A stretch of 19,704 bases of DNA from Deltaproteobacteria bacterium UBA5329 (GTDB lineage: Bacteria > Desulfobacterota > Syntrophorhabdia > Syntrophorhabdales > Syntrophorhabdaceae). The position numbers and the translations under genes were made by a program. Below, one piece after another: positions 1 to 7,788 of the stretch. Under the pieces are notes generated by a model, which ran no database searches, was not told where the DNA came from, and was given only the letters and a program-made list of their open reading frames with translations. The DNA lies in NCBI GenBank assembly GCA_002408185.1, contig DHQV01000055.1, positions 141,448 through 161,151 of the forward strand, given 5' to 3'. Position 1 is the stretch's first letter, and the number at the start of each line of letters is the position of its first letter.

Positions 1-852
1 GAATACATGTTTCGGCGGCTCGAGACCGTATGACATCAGGAAGCTCGGCCAGTAGACGGCATGGAACCGCAGGATGTCCTTTCCGATCAGATGTACGTCG
101 CACGGCCAGAATGTGTTGAACTCTTCGTCATTTTCGAGAAACCCGATGCCTGTAAGGTAATTGGTCAGGGCATCGAACCAGACGTAAACGACATGCCTCT
201 CGTCGGACGGGACCTTGATCCCCCAGCTAAAGCTGGTCCGGCTGACCGAAAGATCGCGCAGGCCGCCTTTTACGAAACTCGCTACCTCGTTATACCGGAT
301 ATCGGGCATAACAAAATCCGGGTGCTTTTCAAGAAGATCGAGCAAGGGTTCGGTGTATTTTGACATACGGAAAAAATAGCTTTCTTCCTTGAGCTTTTCG
401 GGTTTTCTCCCGCAGTCCGGGCACACGCCGTCTTTGAGCTGGAGCTCGGTATAATAGCCTTCACAGGGGACGCAGTACCAATCCTCGTACTCACCGAGAT
501 AGATATCTCCTTTGTCGCGGACCTTCTGAAATATATGCTGGACGACCTGTTTGTGGCGTTCTTCGGTTGTCCGTATAAACCCCGTGTGTGTAATGTTGAG
601 CTTTTCCCAGAGTTCTGTGAAGCGGTCGACCATCAGGTCTGCATGTTCCCTCGGATGTATGCCCGAAGCTGCTGCCGCTTTTTCCACTTTTTGCCCGTGT
701 TCGTCAGTCCCTGTCAGAAAAAAAACGCGGTAACCCTGGAGCCTTTTGTAACGGGCCATGATATCGCCCGCGATCGTTGTGTAAGCATGGCCTATATGGG
801 GAACATCATTGATATAATAGATCGGTGTAGTTATATAGTATTTTTTGTCCAT
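1..852 (-). CDS. metG: Methionyl-tRNA synthetase, N-terminal 284 residues (C-terminus beyond left edge)
   Basis: This enzyme charges tRNA-Met with methionine in the cytoplasm. Reading from the ATG at 852, the class I catalytic core begins with Y-Y-I-T-T-P-I-Y-Y and has the HIGH signature at residues 19-22. The insert at about 115-150 has two Cys pairs, C127/C130 and C144/C147, a zinc-knuckle arrangement seen in MetRS. The conserved F-L-T-G-T-D-E-H-G-Q-K stretch is at 45-55. The KMSKS loop and anticodon-binding domain lie outside the window. The gene starts 21 nt after the ricT stop and is the last visible member of the efp-tmk-holB-ricT series, so co-transcription is likely. No clear terminator or promoter separates it from ricT. 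Identification is firm; only its full length is unknown. Confidence 0.96.
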   Translation of the reverse strand, partial: MDKKYYITTPIYYINDVPHIGHAYTTIAGDIMARYKRLQGYRVFFLTGTDEHGQKVEKAAAASGIHPREHADLMVDRFTELWEKLNITHTGFIRTTEERHKQVVQHIFQKVRDKGDIYLGEYEDWYCVPCEGYYTELQLKDGVCPDCGRKPEKLKEESYFFRMSKYTEPLLDLLEKHPDFVMPDIRYNEVASFVKGGLRDLSVSRTSFSWGIKVPSDERHVVYVWFDALTNYLTGIGFLENDEEFNTFWPCDVHLIGKDILRFHAVYWPSFLMSYGLEPPKHVF

Positions 853-873
853 CAGATCCGCGCACCTTTCCTA

Positions 874-1869
874 TCATTTGTTGCTGTTTTTATGGTTGTT
901 GTTTTTCGATCTGTCGGGATCGCCGGTATTGGCCTGCCCCTGACGGCCAGGAGACCTCGAGTTATCATTTCTGGGCCTGTTATGATTGCGGTCCCTCGGG
1001 TCCGGCTGTTTTTCTTTTGTCTGGGGTTTTTCGTTGCCCGTTTTCTTGTTCTTGTCCGCGGGGTTCGGATTCGGGGCAGCCTTTGGCTGGTCGGCGATAG
1101 ATGCCTCGCTAAAGGCAAGAGTAACCTCTTTTCCTTCATCGAGCTGGACAGAAACCTGCCCTGTAAGGGCATTGTGCTTCACGACTTTCCCTTCACCCTG
1201 CGGTGTTTTCACCCTTTTCCCGATCCGGGGAAAATTCTTTTTCAAAGCGACATACGTTTCATATTCATATGCAAGGCAGCACATGAGCCTTCCGCAGATA
1301 CCGGAGATCTTGGAGGGATTGAGCGCAAGCCCCTGTTCTTTCACCATTTTGATAGATACGATAGAAAAGTTGTTAAGAAATCGCCTGCAGCAGACAGCGT
1401 TGCCGCAATTGCCGAGCCCTCCGACGATCTTTGCTTCATCCCGGACGCCGACCTGCCTCAGTTCAATTCTGATCTTGAACTCTTTTGCGAGTTCCTTGAC
1501 CAATTCCCGGAAATCGACCCGGTTCTCGGAGATGAAATAAAAGAGAAGTTTTGTACCGCCGAAGAGGTATTCGGTCGACAGGAGCTTCATGGGGAGGGAC
1601 ATTTCCTGGATCTTCTTCCTGCAGAAATCGAAGGCGTACTGCTCCTTCTCTTTCAGAGCCGCATGATCGTGGATCTCCTGGTCGGTAGCTTTTCTCGAGA
1701 TCCTGGGGAGGTCCTTTCGCTCGGTGTCTGCCGGTTCCGTGATGACCGTGCCAAGGCAGGTCCCCTTGTCGAGGTCGCTGATAATTACATCTCCGATCTT
1801 TATATCATCGATGGTTTCCAACTCGACAACGCCGGTCAGCCTATCGATATTAACATAACAACTTTTCAT
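874..1869 (-). CDS. ricT: PSP1 domain protein, RicT/YaaT family, with a disordered basic tail
   Basis: The protein has 331 residues. The PSP1 core (about 60-205) contains G-G-T-K-L-L-F-Y-F and the family's Cys cluster: C155, C160, C161, C192, C197 and C198. In Bacillus, RicT (YaaT) acts with RicA and RicF in an iron-sulfur-containing complex affecting RNA processing; whether that role holds here is unknown. Residues about 217-255 look like a small beta domain. From about 262 to the end the protein is rich in Lys, Asn, Pro, Asp and Arg with no hydrophobic core, so this tail is probably disordered. The start ATG shares one base with the holB stop (TAATG), which implies translational coupling. 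Placement between holB and metG is common in bacteria. Confidence 0.92.
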   Translation of the reverse strand: MKSCYVNIDRLTGVVELETIDDIKIGDVIISDLDKGTCLGTVITEPADTERKDLPRISRKATDQEIHDHAALKEKEQYAFDFCRKKIQEMSLPMKLLSTEYLFGGTKLLFYFISENRVDFRELVKELAKEFKIRIELRQVGVRDEAKIVGGLGNCGNAVCCRRFLNNFSIVSIKMVKEQGLALNPSKISGICGRLMCCLAYEYETYVALKKNFPRIGKRVKTPQGEGKVVKHNALTGQVSVQLDEGKEVTLAFSEASIADQPKAAPNPNPADKNKKTGNEKPQTKEKQPDPRDRNHNRPRNDNSRSPGRQGQANTGDPDRSKNNNHKNSNK

Positions 1870-2831
1870 TACCTGTTCCCCGTGATCTGAATGAGAAGGT
1901 TCTCAAAAGTGAGCCATCGGTTTACATTATACCTCATTACGCGAATGCTTTCCTGTATTCTTTTTATTGATCGCTCTACCCACTCGGTTTCGTATTTCGC
2001 TGTATTGAGCTCATCGACCAGATCGGTGTTGACGATGAGCGACATATCACCTGTCTCATGTGTTACAAAAAGGTCCCTGAAATATGACAACAGAAAAGCC
2101 AGGTACATTGCGGCAGTTCTATCGGTAAGCGAGGCCATTTCGGCGACAGAAGAGGAAGCGACAAATCCATCGCTCCTGCCCGATATGATAGCGGCCAACT
2201 TTAACCTCAATGAAAAATGTTCCTCGTTGAGCCAGAAGAGGCCACTGCCGATGCTGCCGAAAGATATCGATGAGAGAAGGGATGCCTTCTTCGGGTCGAT
2301 ATTTTTTTTGCTTCGAAAATAGTGCTCAAGCTGGGCGGCCGAGAGGAGAGAAAATGGGACACGCATGCATCGCGACCGGATCGTCATGGGGATGTCCCGT
2401 TCCGATGAGGTAATAATAAAAAAGTGGTTATAAGGCGGAGGTTCTTCAATGGTTTTCAGAAGGGCATTTGCCGCTTCGGTGGTCATTGTCTCCGCATTAT
2501 CGATTATTATGACCCTTTTTTCGCTTTCGAAGGGGTGTTCGGAGATCTCTTTTGATATCATCCGGGAATCATCGATCCCGATAGACCTCTCATTTTCAAT
2601 GATAACAAGATCGGGATGGCTTCCCCGATCGAGTTTCACGCATGGCCGGCATGTGCCGCAGGCGTTGCCTGTCTGGCAAAATAGATGCCGCACGAATTCG
2701 CGGGCTGTTTTCTTTTTACCGATCCCCTCCTGTCCGCAGAACAAAAAGGAATGAGGAATGTTCTTATTTTCCAGGAAGAATTTCAGAAAACGTTTTTGCC
2801 TGTCGTGTCCAATGATATCTTCAAATGCCAT
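1869..2831 (-). CDS. holB: DNA polymerase III delta' subunit
   Basis: Delta' is part of the clamp-loader complex that places the beta sliding clamp on DNA. The 320-residue protein has the AAA+ fold. Its P-loop-like G-Q-E-G-I-G-K-K is at 33-40, a zinc-binding Cys cluster (C-x8-C-x2-C-x2-C type, from about residue 52) follows, then a Walker B-like V-I-I-I-D-N-A-E and a sensor region S-R-C. The pattern and length suit HolB better than DnaX, which is larger. The start codon lies inside the 3' end of tmk (11 bp overlap) and the stop overlaps ricT, so the three genes are tightly coupled. The tmk-holB-ricT order is widespread and supports the call. Confidence 0.93.
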   Translation of the reverse strand: MAFEDIIGHDRQKRFLKFFLENKNIPHSFLFCGQEGIGKKKTAREFVRHLFCQTGNACGTCRPCVKLDRGSHPDLVIIENERSIGIDDSRMISKEISEHPFESEKRVIIIDNAETMTTEAANALLKTIEEPPPYNHFFIITSSERDIPMTIRSRCMRVPFSLLSAAQLEHYFRSKKNIDPKKASLLSSISFGSIGSGLFWLNEEHFSLRLKLAAIISGRSDGFVASSSVAEMASLTDRTAAMYLAFLLSYFRDLFVTHETGDMSLIVNTDLVDELNTAKYETEWVERSIKRIQESIRVMRYNVNRWLTFENLLIQITGNR

Positions 2832-3441
2832 AACTCTTCAGGGTATTGTTGACCTTTGTTGTGATGAGATCGTGGATCACGTTGATCTTGAGGGTCGCAT
2901 CCACGACGAAAAATCTCCTGGGATCTTCTTGTGCAAGCTTATCGTACGCCTTCTTGACCCTTTGATGAAACGAGGTCTCCTCTTCTTCTATGCGGTCCAT
3001 GTCCGACGATTCCGCCCTGCGCCTGAGGCCTTTTTCAACTGTGATATCGAGGAGGATCGTGAGGTTGGGCCGGATACCTTTTGTGACCATCCTGTTAAGG
3101 GTATCGATAACACCCGTATCTATTTTCCTTCCGGATCCCTGGTAGGCATATGTAGCATCGGTGAACCTGTCGCACAGAACTATCTTGCCGCTCTGGAGGG
3201 CCGGCATGATGATCTCGTCTACGTGCTGGGCTCTCATTGCCATGAAGACCAAGAGTTCGCATAGTGGACCGACATTCATACCTTTTTTCAAAAGGAGTTC
3301 GCGCAGCGCCTCGCCAAAGCCTGTACCGCCGGGTTCGCGTGTTGTTACTACGTGATAACCCTGCCTCACCAGGTGATCCCTCAAGAGTTCGATCTGCGTT
3401 GTCTTGCCGCACCCTTCGATGCCTTCGAATGTGATCAGCAT
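2821..3441 (-). CDS. tmk: Thymidylate kinase
   Basis: Tmk phosphorylates dTMP to dTDP in dTTP synthesis. At 206 residues it has normal length. The P-loop G-I-E-G-C-G-K-T is at 7-14, the DR(F/Y) substrate motif appears as L-C-D-R-F-T-D-A, and Y-A-Y-Q-G-S-G-R follows as in the family. The gene starts 7 nt after the efp stop. Only a weak purine stretch (AGGG) precedes the ATG, so translation may depend on read-through from efp. The 3' end overlaps holB. Confidence 0.95.
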   Translation of the reverse strand: MLITFEGIEGCGKTTQIELLRDHLVRQGYHVVTTREPGGTGFGEALRELLLKKGMNVGPLCELLVFMAMRAQHVDEIIMPALQSGKIVLCDRFTDATYAYQGSGRKIDTGVIDTLNRMVTKGIRPNLTILLDITVEKGLRRRAESSDMDRIEEEETSFHQRVKKAYDKLAQEDPRRFFVVDATLKINVIHDLITTKVNNTLKSYGI

Positions 3442-3448
3442 GGAGGCC

Positions 3449-4012
3449 CTATTTTACACGCTCTATATACTGACCGGTCCGAGTATCGACCTTTATCATG
3501 TCGCCTTCTTCAATGAAAAGAGGGACCTGTACCGTGTATCCTGTTTCCAGGATGGCCGGTTTTGTTGCATTCTGGGCAGTATCTCCCTTGATCCCCGGTT
3601 CGGTTTGGGCGATCTTAAGATTGACAAAGTTCTGGATGTCGACGCCAATGGTTTTTCCCTTGTAGAAAACTACTGTTATTACCATGCTTTCCTTGAGGTA
3701 ATTTTTGGCATCCCCGAGGTTTTCCTCTTCGATAAAGATCTGATCGTATGTGGCCTCGTCCATGAAATGATACTGGGTGCCGTCCTTGTACAGGAATTGC
3801 ATCTGTTTTTCTTCAACGTCGGGGACCTCCGCCTTGTCACCCGATCTGAAGGTCTTGTCGAGGACATAGCCCGTGATGAGGCTTTTCAACCGAGTCCTGA
3901 CAAAAGCGCCACCCTTGCCGGGTTTGACGTGCTGGAATTCCACGATTGTGAACGGCTCGCCATCCTGGATGATCCTCAAGCCTTTCCTGAATTCTGTTGT
4001 ATCGACGATCAT
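3449..4012 (-). CDS. efp: Translation elongation factor P
   Basis: EF-P enters the ribosomal E site and relieves stalling at polyproline stretches. The 187-residue protein has normal length and three beta-barrel domains. The tip of domain I reads K-P-G-K-G-G-A-F, with Lys33 at the position that many bacteria modify post-translationally. Which modification occurs here cannot be told, since no epmA/epmB or rhamnosyltransferase gene is nearby. The C-terminal G-D-M-I-K-V-D-T-R-T-G-Q-Y is typical. A good AGGAGG site lies 6-7 nt before the ATG. The upstream neighbour is an M24 peptidase, a conserved pairing. The 129-nt gap between them holds an inverted heptamer repeat and no convincing promoter, so efp may be read from the pepP transcript. 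Confidence 0.96.
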   Translation of the reverse strand: MIVDTTEFRKGLRIIQDGEPFTIVEFQHVKPGKGGAFVRTRLKSLITGYVLDKTFRSGDKAEVPDVEEKQMQFLYKDGTQYHFMDEATYDQIFIEEENLGDAKNYLKESMVITVVFYKGKTIGVDIQNFVNLKIAQTEPGIKGDTAQNATKPAILETGYTVQVPLFIEEGDMIKVDTRTGQYIERVK

Positions 4013-4031
4013 GTGTTTCCTCCTACACTGA

Positions 4032-4138
4032 TGAAACTCGTAAGACGTGAGTCGTAAAAATGAATATGCCCGATAATTCCAGATTTGCTTATTTTTTGGT
4101 TTTTTTAACTCCTTACTACTTACGAGTCACGACTTACG
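4032..4138. repeat. Inverted pair of degenerate heptamer arrays between pepP and efp
   Basis: Plus-strand units from 4032 are TGAAACT, CGTAAGA, CGTGAGT and CGTAAAA. Minus-strand units starting three bases after the pepP stop (4138 down to 4104) are CGTAAGT, CGTGACT, CGTAAGT, AGTAAGG and AGTTAAA. The arms are about 44 nt apart and can pair imperfectly (19-nt cores with two mismatches). Most units carry TAA or TGA at the same place. No coding potential is evident. A role in 3' processing or termination is inference only. Confidence 0.75.
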
Positions 4139-4141
4139 ATC

Positions 4142-5212
4142 CTATATTTTTATCATATCTTTTCTTATCTGGGTAAGGATCCGGGGCGTGTCTCCTGTTA
4201 TTAGTATCATATCTTCCAGCCTTACGCCACCGATATTCGGCAAGTATATGCCGGGCTCGATCGTGATCACCATGTTCTCTTCGAGAATGCCCTGTGCGGC
4301 GCTGTTGACCGCCGGCGCCTCGTGGACCGCAATTCCCACACCATGTCCGACGCCGTGGCGGAAATAGTCACCGTACCCCTTATCCTCGATGTATCCCCTG
4401 ACCATACTGTCCAATTGCTTGATCGGCGTTCCCGAAACCGCTTTCTCAATGCCGAGCTTCCGGGCATCGTTCACGATCGTGAATATATCGGTCATTTTAT
4501 CCGGGATATCCCCGAGACACAGCGTAACGGTTTCGTCGCTGCAGTAGCCCGAAACGATCGCTCCAAAATCGATAATAACTGTCTCGCCGTCCTGAAGCTT
4601 CCTGGTGGTTGGTTCAGCATGAGGTAAGGCCGCACGCGGGCCAGATGCCACAATGGTATCGAACGATGGCCCATGCGCCCCCCTTTTGCGCATCCTGTAA
4701 TCCAATTCGTCTGCTATGTTCTTTTCGGTTTCACCTGGTTTGATAAGCCCTATTATATCGGTGAAAGCAGCGGTGGCGATGGATATGGCATCGATGATGG
4801 CTGCTGTTTCCTCGGGTTCCTTGTTCTTGCGTATCTCGTCGATGGCTGAATTCATGGGGACCAGGCTGGTCCCGGGAAGATTTTCGGACCAAGTCTTGTA
4901 CGTATTATAGGGTATGTACGCCCCGTCGAATCCCAATTTTGAGACGTTGTACCTGGTACACAGGGTGTGCAGCGCATCATTTCCCGGTTTTATCTCGTAT
5001 ATGTGAATACCGTTTGTCACTTCCCGCGCGTGTGTTATATAGCGGAAATCGACTATGAGAACGACATCGCCGCGTGTCACAAAAAGCATTCCCTCGGAAC
5101 CTTTAAAACCGGTCAGATAGAAGATGTTATCCATGCCTTTGAGGACACAGCCATCTAGTCCCATTTTTATAAGAAGGTCTTGTATCCGCTCTATTCGTAA
5201 TTCGCGTTTCAT
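4142..5212 (-). CDS. M24 family metallopeptidase (Xaa-Pro aminopeptidase/prolidase type)
   Basis: This pita-bread-fold aminopeptidase of about 356 residues should cleave N-terminal Xaa-Pro bonds in the cytoplasm. The five metal ligands of the family are visible (numbered from the 5212 start): D215 in I-D-F-G, D226 in C-S-D-E-T-V, H290 in G-V-G-H-G, E319 in I-T-I-E-P-G and E333 in R-L-E-D. The creatinase-like N-terminal domain covers roughly the first 125 residues. I prefer the ATG at 5212 because it forms an ATGA overlap with the stop of the upstream TPR gene; an ATG at 5224 in the same frame would add four residues. The gene is upstream of efp, a frequent arrangement. PepP and PepQ cannot be separated with confidence from sequence alone. 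Confidence 0.92.
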   Translation of the reverse strand: MKRELRIERIQDLLIKMGLDGCVLKGMDNIFYLTGFKGSEGMLFVTRGDVVLIVDFRYITHAREVTNGIHIYEIKPGNDALHTLCTRYNVSKLGFDGAYIPYNTYKTWSENLPGTSLVPMNSAIDEIRKNKEPEETAAIIDAISIATAAFTDIIGLIKPGETEKNIADELDYRMRKRGAHGPSFDTIVASGPRAALPHAEPTTRKLQDGETVIIDFGAIVSGYCSDETVTLCLGDIPDKMTDIFTIVNDARKLGIEKAVSGTPIKQLDSMVRGYIEDKGYGDYFRHGVGHGVGIAVHEAPAVNSAAQGILEENMVITIEPGIYLPNIGGVRLEDMILITGDTPRILTQIRKDMIKI

Positions 5213-5427
5213 CGGCTGTTCCATAATTTATTCTTGAGGGTTTTCAAAACACCTTTCTTCTGGCTCGCCTTGAACTGTTTTTTCAGATACGAAAGGCGTG
5301 CCTTATAGACCTTATTATCGGGCTCCCGCCGTACAAGTTCGGCATATATGCTGATAGACATCTCGATATGCCCCTGTTCGAGGTATATCTCGGCCAGCGT
5401 CGCAGATGCAATAAACGGAGCCTCCAT
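5209..5427 (-). CDS. Small tetratricopeptide-repeat protein
   Basis: This protein has 72 residues. Positions 9-42 (L-A-E-I-Y-L-E-Q-G-H through R-R-E-P-D-N) match one TPR unit: the Leu/Ala-Tyr-Gly spacing of helix A, then I-Y-A-E-L, then a Pro-Asp turn. A basic Lys-rich helix follows to the C-terminus. There is no signal peptide. The stop overlaps the pepP start (ATGA), which argues for a real, translated gene. No clear ribosome binding site precedes the ATG at 5427. The function is unknown; single TPR units usually mediate protein contacts. Confidence 0.7.
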   Translation of the reverse strand: MEAPFIASATLAEIYLEQGHIEMSISIYAELVRREPDNKVYKARLSYLKKQFKASQKKGVLKTLKNKLWNSR

Positions 5428-5476
5428 AAGGCATAAATATAGGAATTAATTGGAAAAAAAGCAAGATAAAAAAATC

Positions 5477-5590
5477 GCCTAACGATGAGCGGCTAAAGGC
5501 TAACGGCGAACGGGGAAATGCAGGAAATTGCCTCTACCTTATTCCTGCTGGCCTTTATCTTTTTTATCTGTTAGCTGTTAACTTTTAGCC
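5477..5590. repeat. Inverted pair of degenerate heptamer arrays overlapping the 3' end of yqeC
   Basis: Plus-strand units from 5477 are GCCTAAC, GATGAGC, GGCTAAA, GGCTAAC, GGCGAAC and GGGGAAA. Minus-strand units from 5590 are GGCTAAA, AGTTAAC, AGCTAAC and AGATAAA. The last codons of yqeC and its TAA stop (5573-5571) lie inside the minus-strand array. Together with flanking AT-rich sequence this fills the gap between yqeC and the TPR gene; I see no promoter there. Confidence 0.75.
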
Positions 5591-6293
5591 GATAATATAT
5601 TCCGTATTTTGCCGCCGCGATGACCCCTTCGCTTATTCCGGTCTGTTCCATTATCTTCCGAAGGAGTATGACCGCCATGTGGCGGTGGCGGCATGCATCG
5701 TACTTGTTGAGGACCACCGTACGGTCCATGCCGGCTGTGCCTTTTAAAAGGGCATCGTCGGAAAAGAGGCGGAGAAATATGTCAGGGTACACTAGCCGGG
5801 GGTTAAGGCCCGTCCGCTCGCGAAAGAGCTGACTCCGGAAGACGGCCTCCTCGAAGGGTTTAAAAAGTGCATCCATGCCTGCAACGACGAATACTTTTTG
5901 AGAGTGGGGTATTATGACGGGTTCATGGTCGGCAGGGAACTTTAGAGGACAGCTTTTCGCACCATCGGCTTCGACAAGCACCACGTCATATACTGTGCCA
6001 AGCAGGCTGACCTCATCGGGAGACAGGCCGGTGAGCTTGCCGTCCTCGATGGTCTTTCCCATGCGGATAAACGATGCGCCGGATCCGGTATTCCTCCAGT
6101 CATCAAAAGTAACGGATGGTTCAATAGCAAATATCTTTGTTGTCGTGGCGATGACTACCGACTTGTTGCGGGAAAGACAGGAACGGGCCAGGCGCTCGAT
6201 CAGGGTGGTTTTCCCACCTCCGCCTACAAAGGACGCGAATTTAACGCCCTCGATCAGTTCGTATGGGTCATTCGTCCTTTGAATATGCAACAT
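5571..6293 (-). CDS. yqeC: YqeC-type accessory protein for selenium-dependent molybdenum hydroxylases
   Basis: A 240-residue NTPase-like protein. The P-loop G-G-G-G-K-T-T is at 24-30, inside F-A-S-F-V, with I-A-T-T-T-K-I-F after it and V-V-L-V-E-A-D-G-A-K, a Walker B-like strand followed by an A-D-G-A motif typical of this family. The C-terminal half has V-L-N-K-Y-D as a nucleotide-specificity-like element. YqeC is known from comparative genomics to accompany selenium-dependent xanthine dehydrogenase-like hydroxylases; its biochemical role is not settled. Here it overlaps the upstream DUF2007 gene by 26 bp, and no hydroxylase gene is in view. The last codons (L-K-V-N-S) and the stop are made of heptamer repeat units, so the extreme C-terminus may be recent. 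Confidence 0.82.
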   Translation of the reverse strand: MLHIQRTNDPYELIEGVKFASFVGGGGKTTLIERLARSCLSRNKSVVIATTTKIFAIEPSVTFDDWRNTGSGASFIRMGKTIEDGKLTGLSPDEVSLLGTVYDVVLVEADGAKSCPLKFPADHEPVIIPHSQKVFVVAGMDALFKPFEEAVFRSQLFRERTGLNPRLVYPDIFLRLFSDDALLKGTAGMDRTVVLNKYDACRHRHMAVILLRKIMEQTGISEGVIAAAKYGIYYRLKVNS

Positions 6294-6522
6294 AGGGCAG
6301 GGTGCGGATTCGTTTTACTATTTGAAGGACGCGGTCTTTATCGCTTTCCAGCACAAAAAGGGATGCATATCCTTTCTGCAGGATGAAAAGACCGTTATAG
6401 GCAGTATCCCGGTGTTCTTTTATTGTATATGTTATACCTTCTGCATCGAGAGCACCCTTGATCATATCCATCTCAAAGATGCTCTCCATCGTGTGGACAT
6501 TGATCTGTTTATTTCGTTGCAT
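6268..6522 (-). CDS. DUF2007-like small protein
   Basis: This protein has 84 residues. The core M-E-S-I-F-E-M-D-M-I-K-G-A-L-D-A-E-G-I followed by a strand-loop-strand region resembles DUF2007, described as a putative signal-transducing domain with a ferredoxin-like fold. The family match is by eye. The first 11 residues precede a second possible start at Met12. The gene overlaps the upstream lipoprotein gene by 14 bp and the downstream yqeC by 26 bp, so it is probably translated by coupling. No membrane segment or signal peptide is visible. Function unknown. Confidence 0.75.
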   Translation of the reverse strand: MQRNKQINVHTMESIFEMDMIKGALDAEGITYTIKEHRDTAYNGLFILQKGYASLFVLESDKDRVLQIVKRIRTLPYVAYSKDE

Positions 6523-6982
6523 TCGTGGGGCCGGGCGTTAAAGCAGACCCTTTGTCAGCGGGCCCTACCCAAACTTCCAGTTCCGTCTGGAATGCTCCGC
6601 GGGAGATCTTGATATTGCACGTTCTATCTTCCTTCATATAATTCATCACGGTATCTTTGTATCTAAAACTGTTTATGTACCTCCATCCGTTCTTCGACAT
6701 ATTGATCTTGAAATAATTCTCGAGCGATGCAGGATCGACATTTCCTCTGAATACAATGACACCCGCTTTGAAGGCTGGTGTTTCGTACACGAAGCTGCGT
6801 TCATTGACCATCTCGACCTCTTTCGGGATCGGGACGTCGGGAAAACCGTAGAATTGCTGATTGAAGCCCTGCGCCTTCGAAGGCGACGAAGTATCGGCGG
6901 TATCCTGCTTTTGAAACATTGCACACCCCCACCCAGCGCACATCAACGATATCGCGAAGAACATGACGATCAATTTTTTCAT
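6509..6982 (-). CDS. Putative exported lipoprotein of unknown function
   Basis: This protein has 157 residues. The N-terminus M-K-K-L-I-V-M-F-F-A-I-S-L-M-C is a signal peptide. C20 follows A-G-W-G, a poor but possible lipobox, because Trp at -2 is unusual. The mature part has a low-complexity Ser/Thr/Asp linker, then a compact domain (about 48-145) with P-I-P-K-E at its start, a Y-F-K-I-N-M-S-K-N-G-W element and a single Cys in D-R-T-C-N-I-K-I. Similar small lipoproteins are common in deltaproteobacteria, but I cannot name the family. The ATG overlaps the folE2 stop (ATGA). Confidence 0.75.
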   Translation of the reverse strand: MKKLIVMFFAISLMCAGWGCAMFQKQDTADTSSPSKAQGFNQQFYGFPDVPIPKEVEMVNERSFVYETPAFKAGVIVFRGNVDPASLENYFKINMSKNGWRYINSFRYKDTVMNYMKEDRTCNIKISRGAFQTELEVWVGPADKGSALTPGPTNATK

Positions 6983-7788
6983 ACGTTCCCTCCCTTTTTG
7001 TCTCTTTCAAGATATGCATACGCGCTGTGATTATGTATGCTCTCAAAATTTTCTGCCTCGATGGAAAACCACCGTACATTGGCATCCTCCGAAAGTTTTT
7101 CCGAGATGTCCCGTACGACATCTTCGACAAACTTCGGGTTGTCGAATGCATGTTCGGTAATATATTTTTCGTCCTCTCTTTTAAGGATCGAGTATATGTC
7201 ACTGCTTGCACTGTTTTCTATGACCGCAATAAGGTCTTCTATCCAGAAAAATTTCCGGGCATTGACCGCCACGCGTGCGATACCCCGTTGGTTGTGGGCA
7301 CCGTGTTCGCTGATCTCTTTCGAGCAGGGGCACAGGGTATTCACAGGAACGGACACAAAAACGACGAACTCCGTCATTTTGCCTTTCCCATCCATTGACC
7401 CTCTGAACCCGCACTCATATTCCATATAACTGGGGGTCTTAGAAACCGGGGCCTCCTTCTTGATAAAATAGGGAAACGTTACGGACACATGTGCCGCTTC
7501 GGCATCGAGCCTCAATTTCATTTCTTTCAGGATATCCGGGAAATTCTTCATGTTGATCATGTTCTTATATTCGTGAAGGATCTCGACGAAGCGGCTCATA
7601 TGCGTACCCTTGTAATGATGGGGCAGATTGACGTACATGTCGATGGTTGCGATGGTGTTCTGATTGCCGTTCGCCTTGTCAAGGACGACGATCGGGTATT
7701 TGACGTTCTTCACGCCTACCTTATCGATCTCTATCTCGCGGCTGTCATACATGCTTTGAACATCTGCCATTTCGGGTCTATCTTTCAT
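6979..7788 (-). CDS. folE2: GTP cyclohydrolase FolE2 (type IB)
   Basis: FolE2 converts GTP to 7,8-dihydroneopterin triphosphate, the shared precursor of folate and queuosine. The family's active-site segment L-C-P-C-S-K-E-I-S-E-H-G-A-H-N-Q-R-G is present; counted from the 7788 start, the cysteines are 153 and 155 and the His of H-N-Q-R is 165. The early D-V-Q and V-G-V-K-N-V-K-Y-P-I-V-V-L-D are also typical. Several in-frame starts exist (7827, 7797, 7788, 7770). I chose 7788, giving 269 residues and an 11-bp overlap with queD; none has a strong ribosome binding site. Adjacency to queD suggests supply of the queuosine pathway, with folate a possible second use. Confidence 0.93.
   Translation of the reverse strand: MKDRPEMADVQSMYDSREIEIDKVGVKNVKYPIVVLDKANGNQNTIATIDMYVNLPHHYKGTHMSRFVEILHEYKNMINMKNFPDILKEMKLRLDAEAAHVSVTFPYFIKKEAPVSKTPSYMEYECGFRGSMDGKGKMTEFVVFVSVPVNTLCPCSKEISEHGAHNQRGIARVAVNARKFFWIEDLIAVIENSASSDIYSILKREDEKYITEHAFDNPKFVEDVVRDISEKLSEDANVRWFSIEAENFESIHNHSAYAYLERDKKGGNV

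Noticed and set aside
535..1890. Long plus-strand open frame of 451 codons
   Set aside because: It runs antisense across metG and ricT, whose protein motifs are unmistakable. Its translation has no recognisable domain and no ribosome binding site.
4013..4141. Possible tRNA or small RNA in the efp-pepP gap because of strong pairing
   Set aside because: The pairing is fully explained by the inverted heptamer arrays. There is no cloverleaf or T-loop sequence.
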